Shown piece by piece: positions 25,355 to 35,650 of a DNA stretch of 64,000 nt. Under the pieces are notes generated by a model, which did no database searches, was not told the origin of the DNA, and worked only from the letters and a program-made list of their open reading frames with translations. The DNA comes from Ipomoea triloba (lineage: Eukaryota > Streptophyta > Magnoliopsida > Solanales > Convolvulaceae), in the NCBI RefSeq assembly GCF_003576645.1, contig NC_044916.1, positions 21,818,312 to 21,882,311 of the forward strand, given 5' to 3'. Numbering within the stretch: the stretch's first letter is position 1; each line of letters starts with the position of its first letter. A program made the translations under genes and the position numbers.

Positions 25355-26008
25355 ATTTGGTTTGGGTAAAAGAGGTTTGACTGAAGTTTTATTTAATCTA
25401 ATTTTTCATAATATTAAGTTTATTATTGTATACGAAAGTTATAAATTTAGAAATTACACTAAAAGTATTATTAAATACAAAAATTAAAATTTCAAAATGA
25501 GTAAAAATATACTAAAGAATAAAAAGTATAAAGAATTTGTTTGATTAATTTATATGAAGTAGATAAAATGATATAGTGGGATCAAGATTTATATAACTTT
25601 GAATTGTTGATTATTTGTAAACAAATACTACGTATCAATTATTATACGTAATTTGGAACTGAATTCATTAAAAATTCTTGTAAATTTGTAGTTATTTCAA
25701 ATTTTAAGTTGACTTTGGTTGTTGATTATAAACATATTAATTATTCCTCTCTATGTCCTATTTTATCTTGTCTTACTTACTATTCATGGGTTAAATCAAC
25801 TCTTTCTTCTTTGTTTATTTTCTTCATTATTTTTTTTTACTTATTTTTAAATTTGATTTTTTGTGTTTAATAATACTTTTAGTGTAGTTTCTAACTATAT
25901 AAATTTTGTATAATACTAAACTTAATATCATAAAAAATTGAATTAAAAATAACTTCAATCAAACCTCGTTAACCGAATTAGACACATAAAATGAGATGGA
26001 GGGAGTAC
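25355..26008. repeat. Large inverted repeat with a mariner/Stowaway-type terminus
   Basis: The left arm at about 25360-25515 and the complement of the right arm at about 25830-25985 share long words, including ACACTAAAAGTATTATTAAA and GGTTTGA(C/T)TGAAGT. The right end reads ACACATAAAATGAGATGGAG followed by GGAGTA, whose complement TACTCCCTCC is the classic Stowaway terminus. A similar end (TCCTCTCTATGTCCTATTTT) occurs at about 25745. Two related MITEs in opposite orientation would explain the structure. Confidence 0.55.
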
Positions 26009-26049
26009 ATGAATTTTGAAAAAATAAAATTTCTATTTTATTACATTAG

Positions 26050-26265
26050 CCTTGTGCTCAAATGACATGTAGTGACTCTCTCATACGGGAGGTCATGAGA
26101 TCGAGGCTCAGTGGAGGCGATACTAAGTCTTTGTGCTTTGTGCTCCAACAGGTTGAGAAAGTATGTATGAATAGATATGAATTCTTCGGAGTCAATTCTA
26201 ACATAGTTAGTTTGACTCCCACGGGGGAGTAGTCTAGTGTCAAATTACTCACTAAGGTGGAGTTT
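26050..26265 (+). mobile_element. SINE, plus-strand copy
   Basis: A tRNA-like head (GCTCAAATGACATGTAGTGA, then GAGATCGAGGCTC as B box) is followed by AGTGGAGGCG, CTTTGTGCTCCAACAGGTTG and GTATGTATGAATAGATA. These words match the minus-strand unit at 21209-21385 in order. The body continues to about 26265. Confidence 0.65.
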
Positions 26266-27579
26266 GGTTAGGGACTATTATATCCTATTATAAAATGTTG
26301 ATACTTATTACCATGTTTGTTTTCCTATTTTTGATTTCTTTATTAGATTTAAATCCTTTGATAATTATAAAATCAATTATCCTTATTATATTCTACTTTT
26401 GAACAATAGAATCTAAATTGAGGAAGAAAATAAAATAGTAGTAAAAAAAAAAAATCATTGTCCATGTATTAAATATAGGGATGACAACGGGACAGGAAGT
26501 GAGGTCCCCGTCATCGAATTAAGTTCACATTCCCCAGCCTCGCCTCATTCTCCAATGGGGATTTGGAATTATTCCCATCCCGTCCTTGTAAGAAATTTTC
26601 GGGAACAAGAATTTTCTGTCCCGTTTTTTGCATCATTTAATTAGTTTGTAATTTTATATATTTAAATATTTTAAAACTAATTAACTTAACATTCATTCAA
26701 ATTTCAATATCTCAAATTACAAAACATTAAAGTATTAAACAAAACATAAATATTAAAATTATTTGGGAGGGGGGGGGGGGGGGGGCTTGCACATATAATA
26801 TAGCTCCGTCCCTGACCACTAGTAAGTAGATTTTGAAGCAATGGTAGAAACTATAATAGCTAATATATCCCTAATCTAAACCCATAAACGAACTATTCAC
26901 TCATTATTAAAGCAACTAAAGCAAAGCAAGAATGAAACTTTAAAATCATAGAAACAAATATGAGAAGTAAAAGAATAAAGAAAAGAACTTTACTAACAAC
27001 TTGAAGAGTAATTCAAATCCAATCCACGATTCCAAGCTTGTAAACGAGTTAATGTGTGTAAATCTGAGCTAATCTATGCTAGGGAAAACTCTCAAGAGAA
27101 GGAAAAATAAGCTAAACTAAACTAGGGCTTCGAATACCCAAAAACCAGAAAATTGCGTCATTAAATACTGGATAGCTGCAGGGTCACGGCCATGCTCACG
27201 GCCGTGTGCGTGGCCATGAGGTATAGCGATTTCGCTATTGTCCGCGTTGAAGCTCACGGGCACCCACACGGCCGTGAACCTGGCTGTGTGGTGCCCTCTC
27301 CTTTTGCCTATTGACTCCTTTTGTGCTCCGCTGCTCCTTTCCGTCCTTGGGTAGATTTCTATGCTTTCGAAACTTGTCCAAGATGTCCAAAAATCCTTCC
27401 TTTGCTTCCCGTTTGTGAATAAACTAAATCTATCATTGGCTCTTTCATAAGCAAATGTAACACACAAACGAGTCTGAAATTCATCAAGGTAAAGAAAATA
27501 AGCAACAAAACCAACTAAATTGAGGGGCAAATAATAGTATAAAATCAGAGGTATCAACCCTTCTTAATTATTACGAGCT
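26266..27579. other. Intergenic repeat debris, possibly including the 3' LTR of the Tat element
   Basis: Includes MITE-like AT-rich DNA (26270-26450), a hAT-end-like start GGGATGACAACGGGACAGG near 26477, and a G-run at 26768-26785. A segment at 27170-27310 is rich in the palindromic phrase CACGGCC/GGCCGTG. The minus frame 27117-27557 spans that segment but has no recognisable domain. The position directly beyond the antisense ORF suggests LTR sequence, but no matching second LTR is in the window. Confidence 0.35.
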
Positions 27580-29520
27580 AGTTCCTGGGCAACTGTTGCC
27601 TAACTCGCATCGGCTTCTTTTCAGTTTCCTTGCCGTTCTCCATCGCCTTAAGAGGGAAGCTTCTTTGACCCTCTTCCACTAGCTTTTCTGATTGATTGCG
27701 GTTGGTACTATGGCCCTCGGGCATGTACAAATTTGTACTTGGGATTGTCGCAAATTTTTGGATAAGCTGGAGTCCTCCAATAAGAGCTGGAAGAAGATGT
27801 TCTTCTTTGTTAGGTCGGCTGCGCCACACCCAGCCTTCGACTTTCCTCTTACTTGGGCAGCCGCCTGCTATCGTCTTGATAGAAGGTCACCATGTCCTCT
27901 TGACCTCGTGCAACTGGTCAAGACCTTAGTTGAGGGAGAACATCTCTCGGCTTGTCGTTGGTCTCGCTTGAGTGCCATGCAAAAGGCTGGTCCACTATCT
28001 GCAGGCGCAGCCATAACAGGTTTGCCTTCATTTCTTTCCTTTTTCTTCATGACTGCATGCACGTTGTTTGCTTTGTTCTTACTCTTCCACGCTCTTTTTT
28101 TTTTCAGGCAAAAACGACACTGAGCAGTCGTCCAACGATTCAGAGGAGGAGGCTGAGCACGACGAACTGATTGCCCATCGTCCACTTGCTCGTACCACCG
28201 CGGCCACTGCCAAAGAAGCCACCGATGTTTCCTCAAAGGACGATCAATCGCCCCCTTCCGCCGCCATGACTGATCACAAGGCACTCATTCGTGCACATGG
28301 CCTAGCCCGCCTGACTGCTGCCAAGAAGGGTAAGGGTTTGGCTACTACTTGCTCCACACCACCCCCGAGTGCACGTAGTCTGGCCCCACTAGTCATCGGT
28401 GGATCTCCAGCTACTAGCGTCCGGGCCGCCGTATCTACCAGGCGGAGAAAGTCAGCTTCCCCGACTGCGTCACCTGCTAGTCGGTTAGGGAGGAAATGCC
28501 CTAGCGAGACTATGATCGAGCCTCCAACTCCCAAATGGATACTAGTCGGCCCAGAGGCCAATGAGAATGAAGCCATCCACAAGGGAAAATACCCTGTGCG
28601 TGACTGGCTAGACACTGTCATCTTCCCTCGCGACCTGGACTCCGTTGAAGGGTTAGATGCCGAGGACCTTCTGCTCGGGGCCGTGCATCGCACTTACTAG
28701 GAACGTGCTTCTCCAAGGTAGTATTCTTTCTTTTTCGTACTTAGCCACTTTTTTTTTTTGATCTTTCTTTGCTTGTAGTCCCTAATGTTTGAACTGACAC
28801 TCCGTCAACGCCACAAGGCCATCCTCTCCGAGATGGAAGTTCTTCATGCTGCTCGGGCAAATCACGACAAGCAGGTAGAGGAACTGAACTTCCAATTAGC
28901 CACGACCAACTCCGCATTGGAGGCCGAGCAAAGACGCAACAAGCAGTTGATGTTGGACATTCAAACTGCCTGCTTGGTTGCGCTGACTACCTACAAGGAG
29001 TCGGAGGAGTTCCGAAGGGATGCCGAGCAGTATGCCTGAGAGCGCGCAGAGCGAATAGCTAAGGACTGGCTGGTTACTCTGGATGGATTGAAGTTCTCAA
29101 CCGATATGGGCGGTGAAGACTATCAATTGGGCCTAGCGGATGTGTAGAATACGATCTATGCTGCTCTGGCTAACCGCTATGAAGGCTTCAACCAGGAGAA
29201 CTACGGGCTCCCAGCTGCTTTGGAGGAGGCACAACAATACTCAGCTACCCCTGTACCTGACCAGGGGAACGCAGTCCTGGACCATCAGGCTGCGAGACAA
29301 GATGGCGGTCTGCAGATTCCTTTGGACTCTGAGTACTTGGACTCGGCCGCCAATCAACAAGCTCTGGTTGGGGGCTCCACAACGGGCCTGCTCGATTTAG
29401 AAGAAGATGAAGATGCATCCGACAGCCTTGTGAGGTGTCGCTTAACTGCTATTGCTACTGTCTCGGCTACCCTCGCATCTAGACCAATGGAGGAGACTGT
29501 TGGCCTATTAGCCAGCTAGG
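27580..29520 (+). pseudogene. Antisense additional ORF (gypsy-type 'Transposase_28'/plant-mobile-domain-like protein) of a Tat retrotransposon
   Basis: Plus-strand frames form a decayed, intron-split protein. The N-terminal part (27690-27990) has SNKSWKKMFFFVRSA and DFPLTWAAA, typical of the plant 'putative gypsy type transposon' domain. The middle (28068-28700) is acidic and then basic and low-complexity. The last part (28785-29519) is a coiled coil (EEFRRDAEQYA) followed by an acidic tail, with stops at 29037-29039 and 29146-29148. It points against the gypsy pol at 30529-34820 and lies 3' of it. An antisense extra ORF between pol and the 3' LTR is a known feature of Tat/Retand elements. 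The exact exon boundaries are uncertain. Confidence 0.65.
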
Positions 29521-29649
29521 ATAGACTGCGTACCTCGTCTTCTTAAGAACGGATTAAGGGCGTAATCTGATGTAGCCTTCCGCTTTGTATGATATGAATA
29601 AACTGATCTTTGCCTTTTCTTTGTTTGCCCTCTCTTCTTATTTCGCTTT

Positions 29650-30450
29650 TCCTTTTAAGGCCTAAAAAGGCCAGTAGTCGACCACCTTCGTAAGGAAATG
29701 CGACTGGTCAGCTCCTGACTGAAATGCCAAACCCCCTTTTTTCTTGACCTAAAAAGGCTAGTAATCGGCCAGCTTCACGAGGAAGGGCGACTGGTCAGCT
29801 CCTGACTATAACTTTACCACCATCCTTTTCACTAGGAAGCGACGTTGGTCAACTCCTGAATGAAACACCAAACCCCCTTTTTCCTTGACTTGGGAAGGCC
29901 AGTAATCCGCTAGCATCGCGAGGAAGGGCGACTAGTCAGCTCTTGACAATAACTCTAACACTATCCTTTTCTTTTAAGGCCTAAAAAGGATAGTTATCGA
30001 CTGATTTCGCAAGGAAACACGACTGGTCAGCTCTTGACTGAAACTCCAAACCCCCTTTCTCCTTGATCTGAAAAGGTCAATAATCAGCCAACTTCTGAAA
30101 GAAGGGCAATTGGTCCGCTCTTGACAATAACTCCAACACCATCCTTTTGTTCTAAGGCCTGAAATAGCTAATTGTCGATCGACTTCGCAATGAAGCGCGA
30201 GTGGTCAGCCCCTGACTGAAACATTAAACCCCCTTTATCCTTTACTTGAAAAGGCCAGTAATTGGCCAGCTTCGCGAGGAAGGGAGATTTGTCCGCTCCT
30301 AACAATAACTCCAACACCATACTTTTTTTCTTCTAAGGCTTGAAAAGGCCAATTGTCGACCGACTTCGCAAGGAAGCGCGACTGGTCAGCTCCTGACTAA
30401 AACACCAAACCCACTTTCTCCTTGACCTGCAAAGGCTAGTACTCGCCTCG
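29650..30450. repeat. Tandem repeat block of about 175-180 bp units in the Tat element 3' region
   Basis: About five units begin with CCTTTT...AAGGCCTAAAAAGG and end with CTCCAACACCAT, at about 29652, 29824, 29964, 30142 and 30322; the second is shortened to about 140 bp. Each unit has two diverged halves of about 88 bp sharing AAGGCCAGTA, TTCGC(G/A)AGGAAG and CGACTGGTCAGCTCCTGAC. The array lies between the antisense ORF and the end of pol. Such arrays in Tat 3' regions are known seeds of plant satellites. Confidence 0.85.
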
Positions 30451-32222
30451 GTTTTTACACAGATATTTTCGTAATCAATAGAGAAGTTTTATTACTCAAA
30501 CTAAATAATCCACCAAATAATTATCGCACTACTGATAGAATTTCTTCAAGTTGTAAGCGTTCCAAGTTCTGTACACCTGACCACTTTCCATGGTTTCCAG
30601 CCGGTATGTGCCTGGGAAGATTATTTCTAAGATCTTATAAGGCTCTTCCCATTTTATGGCGAACTCCACCCTCCCCCCCCCCTAGTGGGTCGACTGGCCT
30701 CTTGATCCCTCAAGACTAAGTTTCCCACTTGAAGGTGCTTCACTTTGGCCCGCTTATCTTGATACCGCTTGCTGGTACTCAGCCATTCGAGTGTACGCGG
30801 CATCCCACCTTTCTTCCAAAAAGTTCTTTTCAATCTGCAAACTTTCTTCGTTTCCCTCGTCATTATACAACATGATTCGTCGATTGGGCACTTGGACTTC
30901 GGTCAAGACCTTTGCCTCAAAACCAAAAGCTAAAGCAAACGGCGTCTCGACAGTTGCCCGGTGGGAAGTTGTTTGGTAGGTCTAGAGTACCTATTCTAAT
31001 TGCTCGACCCAAGTACCACTTAGCTCTTCCAGCCTTTTCTTTAATCCGTTTAACAAAATTCGATTCAAATTCTCAATCTACCCATTCGACTGAGGATAAG
31101 AAAAAAAAGCTTTAGTGTGTTGAATACCGTGCTACACACAAAAGGTTGCAAATGACGGATTATCAAACTGCCTACCGTTGTCAGTGATCAACTGCTCGGG
31201 CAGTCCAAATTGACAGATAATATTTCTCCAAATAAACCAGTGAATCTGGTACTCGGCGATGGTCTCTAATGGCTCAGCTTCCGCCCATTTATTGAAGTAA
31301 TCTACTACGACAATGTAAAATCTATCCTGTCTGGGCGCTTGCGATAACGGTTCGAGCAAATCCACCCCCCACTTAGCGAAGGGAATGGCAGTCATGATAT
31401 GCCTATAAAATGAGGCTGGTCAAGTATATTTTTTCACAAAAGCTTGACAGGTCGGGCATTTCTTGATCTCTTCTATGCAATCTTTAACCATAGTTAACTA
31501 GTAATATCCTTGGATGACCAGCTTACGAGCAAGCATGCTGGCGCTATGGTGGGCCGCACAAATTCCTCTATGAGCTTCCTCCATCACTATCTTTACTTCA
31601 TTGGGGAGCAGACAACTGAGTATGGGACTTCCGAATGATCGCTTGTATAGCCAACCATCCACTACTTCATAAAGCAGAGCTCTTCTCCGTATCTGGTCAA
31701 CCTCAGCCTTATCATCGGGTAGTTCACATTTTTCCTTGTATCTCACGATTTTAGCTATCCAAAACCATTTAGTCTGCATGAACGGATCATGATAAGGAGA
31801 AGGCATCTCCGTGATGGGGCAGACCAGAAGGCTCTTAGTGTTTGGCCTTTCTACAATTTCAGTCCGGCAGACTTGTGACAAATGGTCAGGCAATTCACTA
31901 ACTGCTAATTTTGATAAGATGTCGGCCTCCACATTCTTAGCTCTTGGGACATGAATTACTTCATATGTGGTCAACTTTCCCAGAAGTTTCTCAGTCAAAT
32001 CTTTATACATCTTCAGTCTTTCTTCGCTAGTCTCACATTTATTAGTCAACTAGCTGACCACCAACCGAGAGTCGGTCTTGATCCTTACTCACATAGCTTT
32101 TAAGGCCTAAACCAAGCACAAACAACCAATTATAGCCTCGTACTGTTGGTCCCAAGGGGATGGGGTACAAGTCTATTCACCCCCCCTCTAGACTTGTACC
32201 CCATCCCCTTGGGACCAACAAT

Positions 32223-32234
32223 TGGTATCAGAGC
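32223..32234 (+). other. Retrotransposon primer-binding site (initiator tRNA-Met type)
   Basis: TGGTATCAGAGC follows the LTR terminus (...GGGACCAACA) by two bases. This is the standard plant copia primer-binding site, complementary to the 3' end of initiator methionine tRNA. It fixes the orientation of the attached gag as plus. Confidence 0.85.
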
Positions 32235-32333
32235 AAGTTCTCTGATCGATATAAACCTTTGTTTATATTGCCTAGAGATCCTTCTTTGAAAAATCCTTTA
32301 AAAGTTTTCAAAGCACGTGATAATTTTTCTAAT

Positions 32334-33041
32334 ATGGATAGCATGTTGTCGAGACATCTTCTCTTTGATCTTAGCAGGTTCGATGACTGGAAAACACGCA
32401 TGCTTGCGTATCTATCAGCCCTCCATGATGAGATGGCCGAAGTTATAACATCTGGACCAGTCAAGATCATGATGGTAAACACGGCTGCTGAGCAAACCAG
32501 GGATACACCAAAGTATGTTCCCAAACCTAGGGAAGAATGGACAAGTGATGATAGGAAGAGAAACAACCTGGACAACATTGCCAAGGATATTCTCTTCAGA
32601 GCTATAGACGAAACCATCTTCCCAAAAGTAAGAAAGTGCAAAACGGCGAAAGAGGTATGTGATACATTGATGTTAATTGGTGAAGGAGACGAACAGGAAA
32701 AAGAGAACAAGCTCACCGTGGCCATGAAGAAGTTCGAGGACTTCAAGATGAAGCCAGGGGAAAGCATCGACAGCATGGAATCTCGTTTCATGAAGCTATC
32801 AATAGAGATCAGTGATCTCGAGAAGGAGATTCCACAAAAGGAGCTAAACCTGAAGGTCTTACGAGGCCTTACCAAGGAGTGGGAAATGAAGGTGATCACA
32901 ATGCGTGATCACAGGGATTTGAAGAACACCACAACCGACCAACTATTCAGAGATCTCAAAGCCTTCGAATTTGAGATGTTTCCGAGAGATGAGGACGTGG
33001 TGGACAGACGGAATGTGGCACTGGTTGCGGACCAACCAACC
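32334..33041 (+). CDS. SIRE-type copia gag, N-terminal part (partial)
   Basis: An open frame of 236 codons from the ATG at 32334 (MDSMLSRHLLFDLSRFDDWK) to the N at 33042, without stops. It carries the UBN2 gag core: WKTRMLAYLSALHDEM, DILFRAIDETIFPKVRKC, KTAKEVCDTL, KKFEDFKMKPGESIDSMESR and LNLKVLRGLTKEWEMK. In SIRE elements gag forms the virus-like particle and would be followed by a zinc knuckle and pol, which are absent here. The frame is open 174 nt upstream, but the ATG chosen precedes the conserved region at the usual distance from the primer-binding site. Its continuation past the N is LTR sequence. Confidence 0.8.
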
Positions 33042-35650
33042 NTTCTAAGATGTTCAAACAAATTTACCTCAAGCTTAAATATTTTCCGAGTTGAGCTCAG
33101 AGTTACCCGGTTGTATTTTCGCTCTTGGTTTACTTGTCGAACTTACAGCGTTTTGCCTATGTATCGAGACTTGGGGATTTCTACTTATCAGTTGGTATCA
33201 TCAAAACCTATTACATGATGTTCCTAACACGTACTCGGCCTCATTATTTGAGGTGCGAAATTGATATTGCAAGGCATAGTAAAGGTGGAAGCCTTCTAGA
33301 GTAGTAATCATTATTCCTCTACCATAGTGGCGCGTACTAGCAGCATCATTTGCCCACCATTCGACCTCATCAGGTTCCTCGTCGACGCGAGGCTCCTTAG
33401 CCTACCAATGCCTGGGCTTTAATCGAGGGTCTGGGAAGATAATCAAGCCCATATTGAGTGAGCTCGACTGCCCACTTGATCAATTTGCTGGACGAGTTCG
33501 AACTTCGCAAGATGCTAGCTAGCGGCCAGTCGGTCAAACCTCTAACATGATATGCTTGGAAGTATGGCACCAACTTTCGAACAGTCATAATCAATGCGAA
33601 GATCACTTTCTTCATAGCCTCGAAGAATGGTAGGGTATGATCGACAGACTTAGATAAGAACCGACTGAGGGCCGCTAGCCGCCTAGTTAAGCGTTGCAAT
33701 ATCCTTCAAGTTCTTTGGGGGCTGCATATCCAAGATTGCTTTGACCTTCTCAGGAACTTCCCTCCACTGACTAGAAAGGCGCACTTCTTTGCGTTCAGCC
33801 TCAATTCATATCTTCTCATTATGCTAAAGCAATCAGTCAGGTCTTTTACATGTTTCTCTTCCTCCTTGCTTTTAACCAGCATATCATCCACGTAGGCGGC
33901 CATTGACTTGCCAATCAAGCTCTTGAATAGTGTAGCCACCATGCAGGTATAAGTGGCTCCTTAATTCTTCAACCCAAAGGGCATCACTCAGTAATAGTAG
34001 ACACCATCCATCTTAATGAAGGTAGTTTTGATGGTATCCGGGAAAGGCGTCCATGAAGCTTAACGGTGCACAACCAGCCATCTCATCCACCAATTGGTCG
34101 ATCTGCGGTAGCGGGAAAGGGTCCTTAAGGCAGGCTTTATTTAGGTCCGTGTAATTAACACACTTCCGCCAGGCCAGTGGTTTAGGTACCAATACTACAT
34201 TGGCCAACCAGCCCGGGTACTTGACCTCTCGTATATGTCCGGCTGCTAGCAACATGCTGACCTCCTTTTTTCACGAAGTCTCACTGGTCATTCGACAGGT
34301 AATGTGTCTTTTGAACCACGAACTTTAATCCCCGGTTCACAATCAATCTGTGAGAAATGATAGCTCTGTTGACTCCTGGCATGTCCTCAGGTCCCCAAGC
34401 AAATATTTCCTTGAAGTCTCTCAATACTTGAATGACTGCCTTCCTGATCTCCTCGGATAGCCCAACCCCAATTCTCACTTTCCATTCTAGTCGGTCTGAG
34501 TTTAGAGCGACTTCTTCCAACTCAATCGCCGGTTCCAACTAGTCAACCACCTTTTCGCTCGCCTGATGAGCGATGGTGTTTATTCGCAAATCCTTCTCTC
34601 CCACTCGTCGACAACTCCTGGCCATTTTCTAGTCACATCGCACTGCACTGACTCCCGTCGGTGTGCAAAACTTCATACACAAGTGCTCGATTAAGATTAA
34701 TGCTCCCAAATCCTCCAAACTGGGCTGACCAAGGATAAGATTGTGTGCGCATTCTAAACTGACCACCATGAATTTCATATCCATCTTTTTCACATTTGGC
34801 TAGGTGCCCAATTCAATGATAAGTAGGGGTGAGCAAACGGTTGGTCGGTTACATAACCGACCGAAAAACCGACCGCCATTTTTAGCTCTCGTAACCGACC
34901 GATAGTGGTCATATAACCTCGACCGTCGGTTTCAGTCGGTTACCAAAAAACCAAATGATGATGCAAAATAAAACCCAAGTATAATGTCTAAACCAAATAT
35001 GCATACTGCATTACTGCCAACATACACTGCCAAGTGTCAAGCAATTTTTAAGAAATCCAACATTAAAAAATCCAACATAAAATCAAATGTCTAAACCAAA
35101 TATGCATACTGCCAACATATACTAGGGGTGTAAATGAATTGAATCGAGTCAAATACTTGAGTATTCGATTCGAATTCGATTATTTTGATGAGTATTCGAA
35201 TTCGAATTCGAATTCGTTTAGTGTTTGAATCCTAAATTTCGATTCTACTAATTTATTCGAATATATTCGATTCGACTCGAATATTCGAAATGACTATCTT
35301 AATTTTTTTTCTAAATTTTTTAATAAATTAAGATAAAATATAACAAAAATTGTCGCGGCTGTGAAGATTGTTGCTTCGCTGAACGATAGTGGTCGTGAAG
35401 AGTTGTTGCCCTGCCTTGCTGAGTTGTTCTCCTTGTTGCCGTGCTTCCTTGCCACAGCGGTGGTCTGCCGTGAAAAAGGGAGGACAAGAAGAAGGTGAAG
35501 CAGTTGGTGGAAGAGGTGAAGTTGGGAATTGTGGCTGCCGAACTGGGAAGACTAAAGGGTGAAGCACTGAAGCGGCTGCTCTCACTTTTATTTTAGCTTT
35601 GGGTTTATGCCTTTACTGGTTTAGTTTCTTTATATATATATATATATATA

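Larger units (their letters stand above)
32144..33229. mobile_element. SIRE-type copia insertion, internally rearranged
   Basis: CGTAC stands on both sides (32139-32143 and 33230-33234), a 5-bp target duplication. The outer ends are TGTTGGTCCC and TTCCTAACA, identical to the ends of the SIRE-type LTR at 54189-55881 in the same orientation. Inside, the sequence folds back at once: 32144-32220 is a near-perfect hairpin of the LTR end, followed by primer-binding site and gag in plus orientation. A single N at 33042 then joins to the other LTR end. This is not a normal solo LTR (which would be about 1.69 kb), and mis-assembly is likely. Confidence 0.75.
30529..34820 (-). pseudogene. Tat/Retand-type Ty3/gypsy pol (protease-RT-RNase H-integrase), decayed
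   Basis: Right to left on the minus strand: protease end (AHNLILGQPSLEDLGALI, near 34745), RT (CVNYTDLNKACLKDPFPLPQ; SFMDAFPGYHQ; AYVDDMLVKS near 33885), RNase H (33699-33397 and 32049-31498, VPRAKNVEADILSKLA), integrase zinc region near 31500, and the integrase core. The core has first Asp in FAKWGVDLL, second in LITDNGRQF, and Glu in NGQIENLNRI near 31085. The C-terminal part ends YNLKKFYQ at 30529. Many stops and frameshifts make it non-functional. RNase H is interrupted by a copia insertion with target duplication CGTAC. The right end is cut at 34823 by a hAT element, so gag is missing. Confidence 0.88.

Noticed and set aside
27117..27557. 146-codon minus-strand ORF next to the Tat element
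   Set aside because: Covers a palindrome-rich LTR-like segment; no domain and no conserved start.
28274..28693. Minus-strand ORF opposite the Tat extra ORF
   Set aside because: GC-rich shadow frame; the plus frame has the better domain and neighbour context.
29650..30450. CRISPR-like array
   Set aside because: Units are directly adjacent diverged tandem repeats of about 178 bp without unique spacers, in a plant retrotransposon.
32228..32899. 223-codon minus-strand ORF
   Set aside because: Mirror of the plus-strand copia gag, which has the UBN2 motifs and sits after a primer-binding site.
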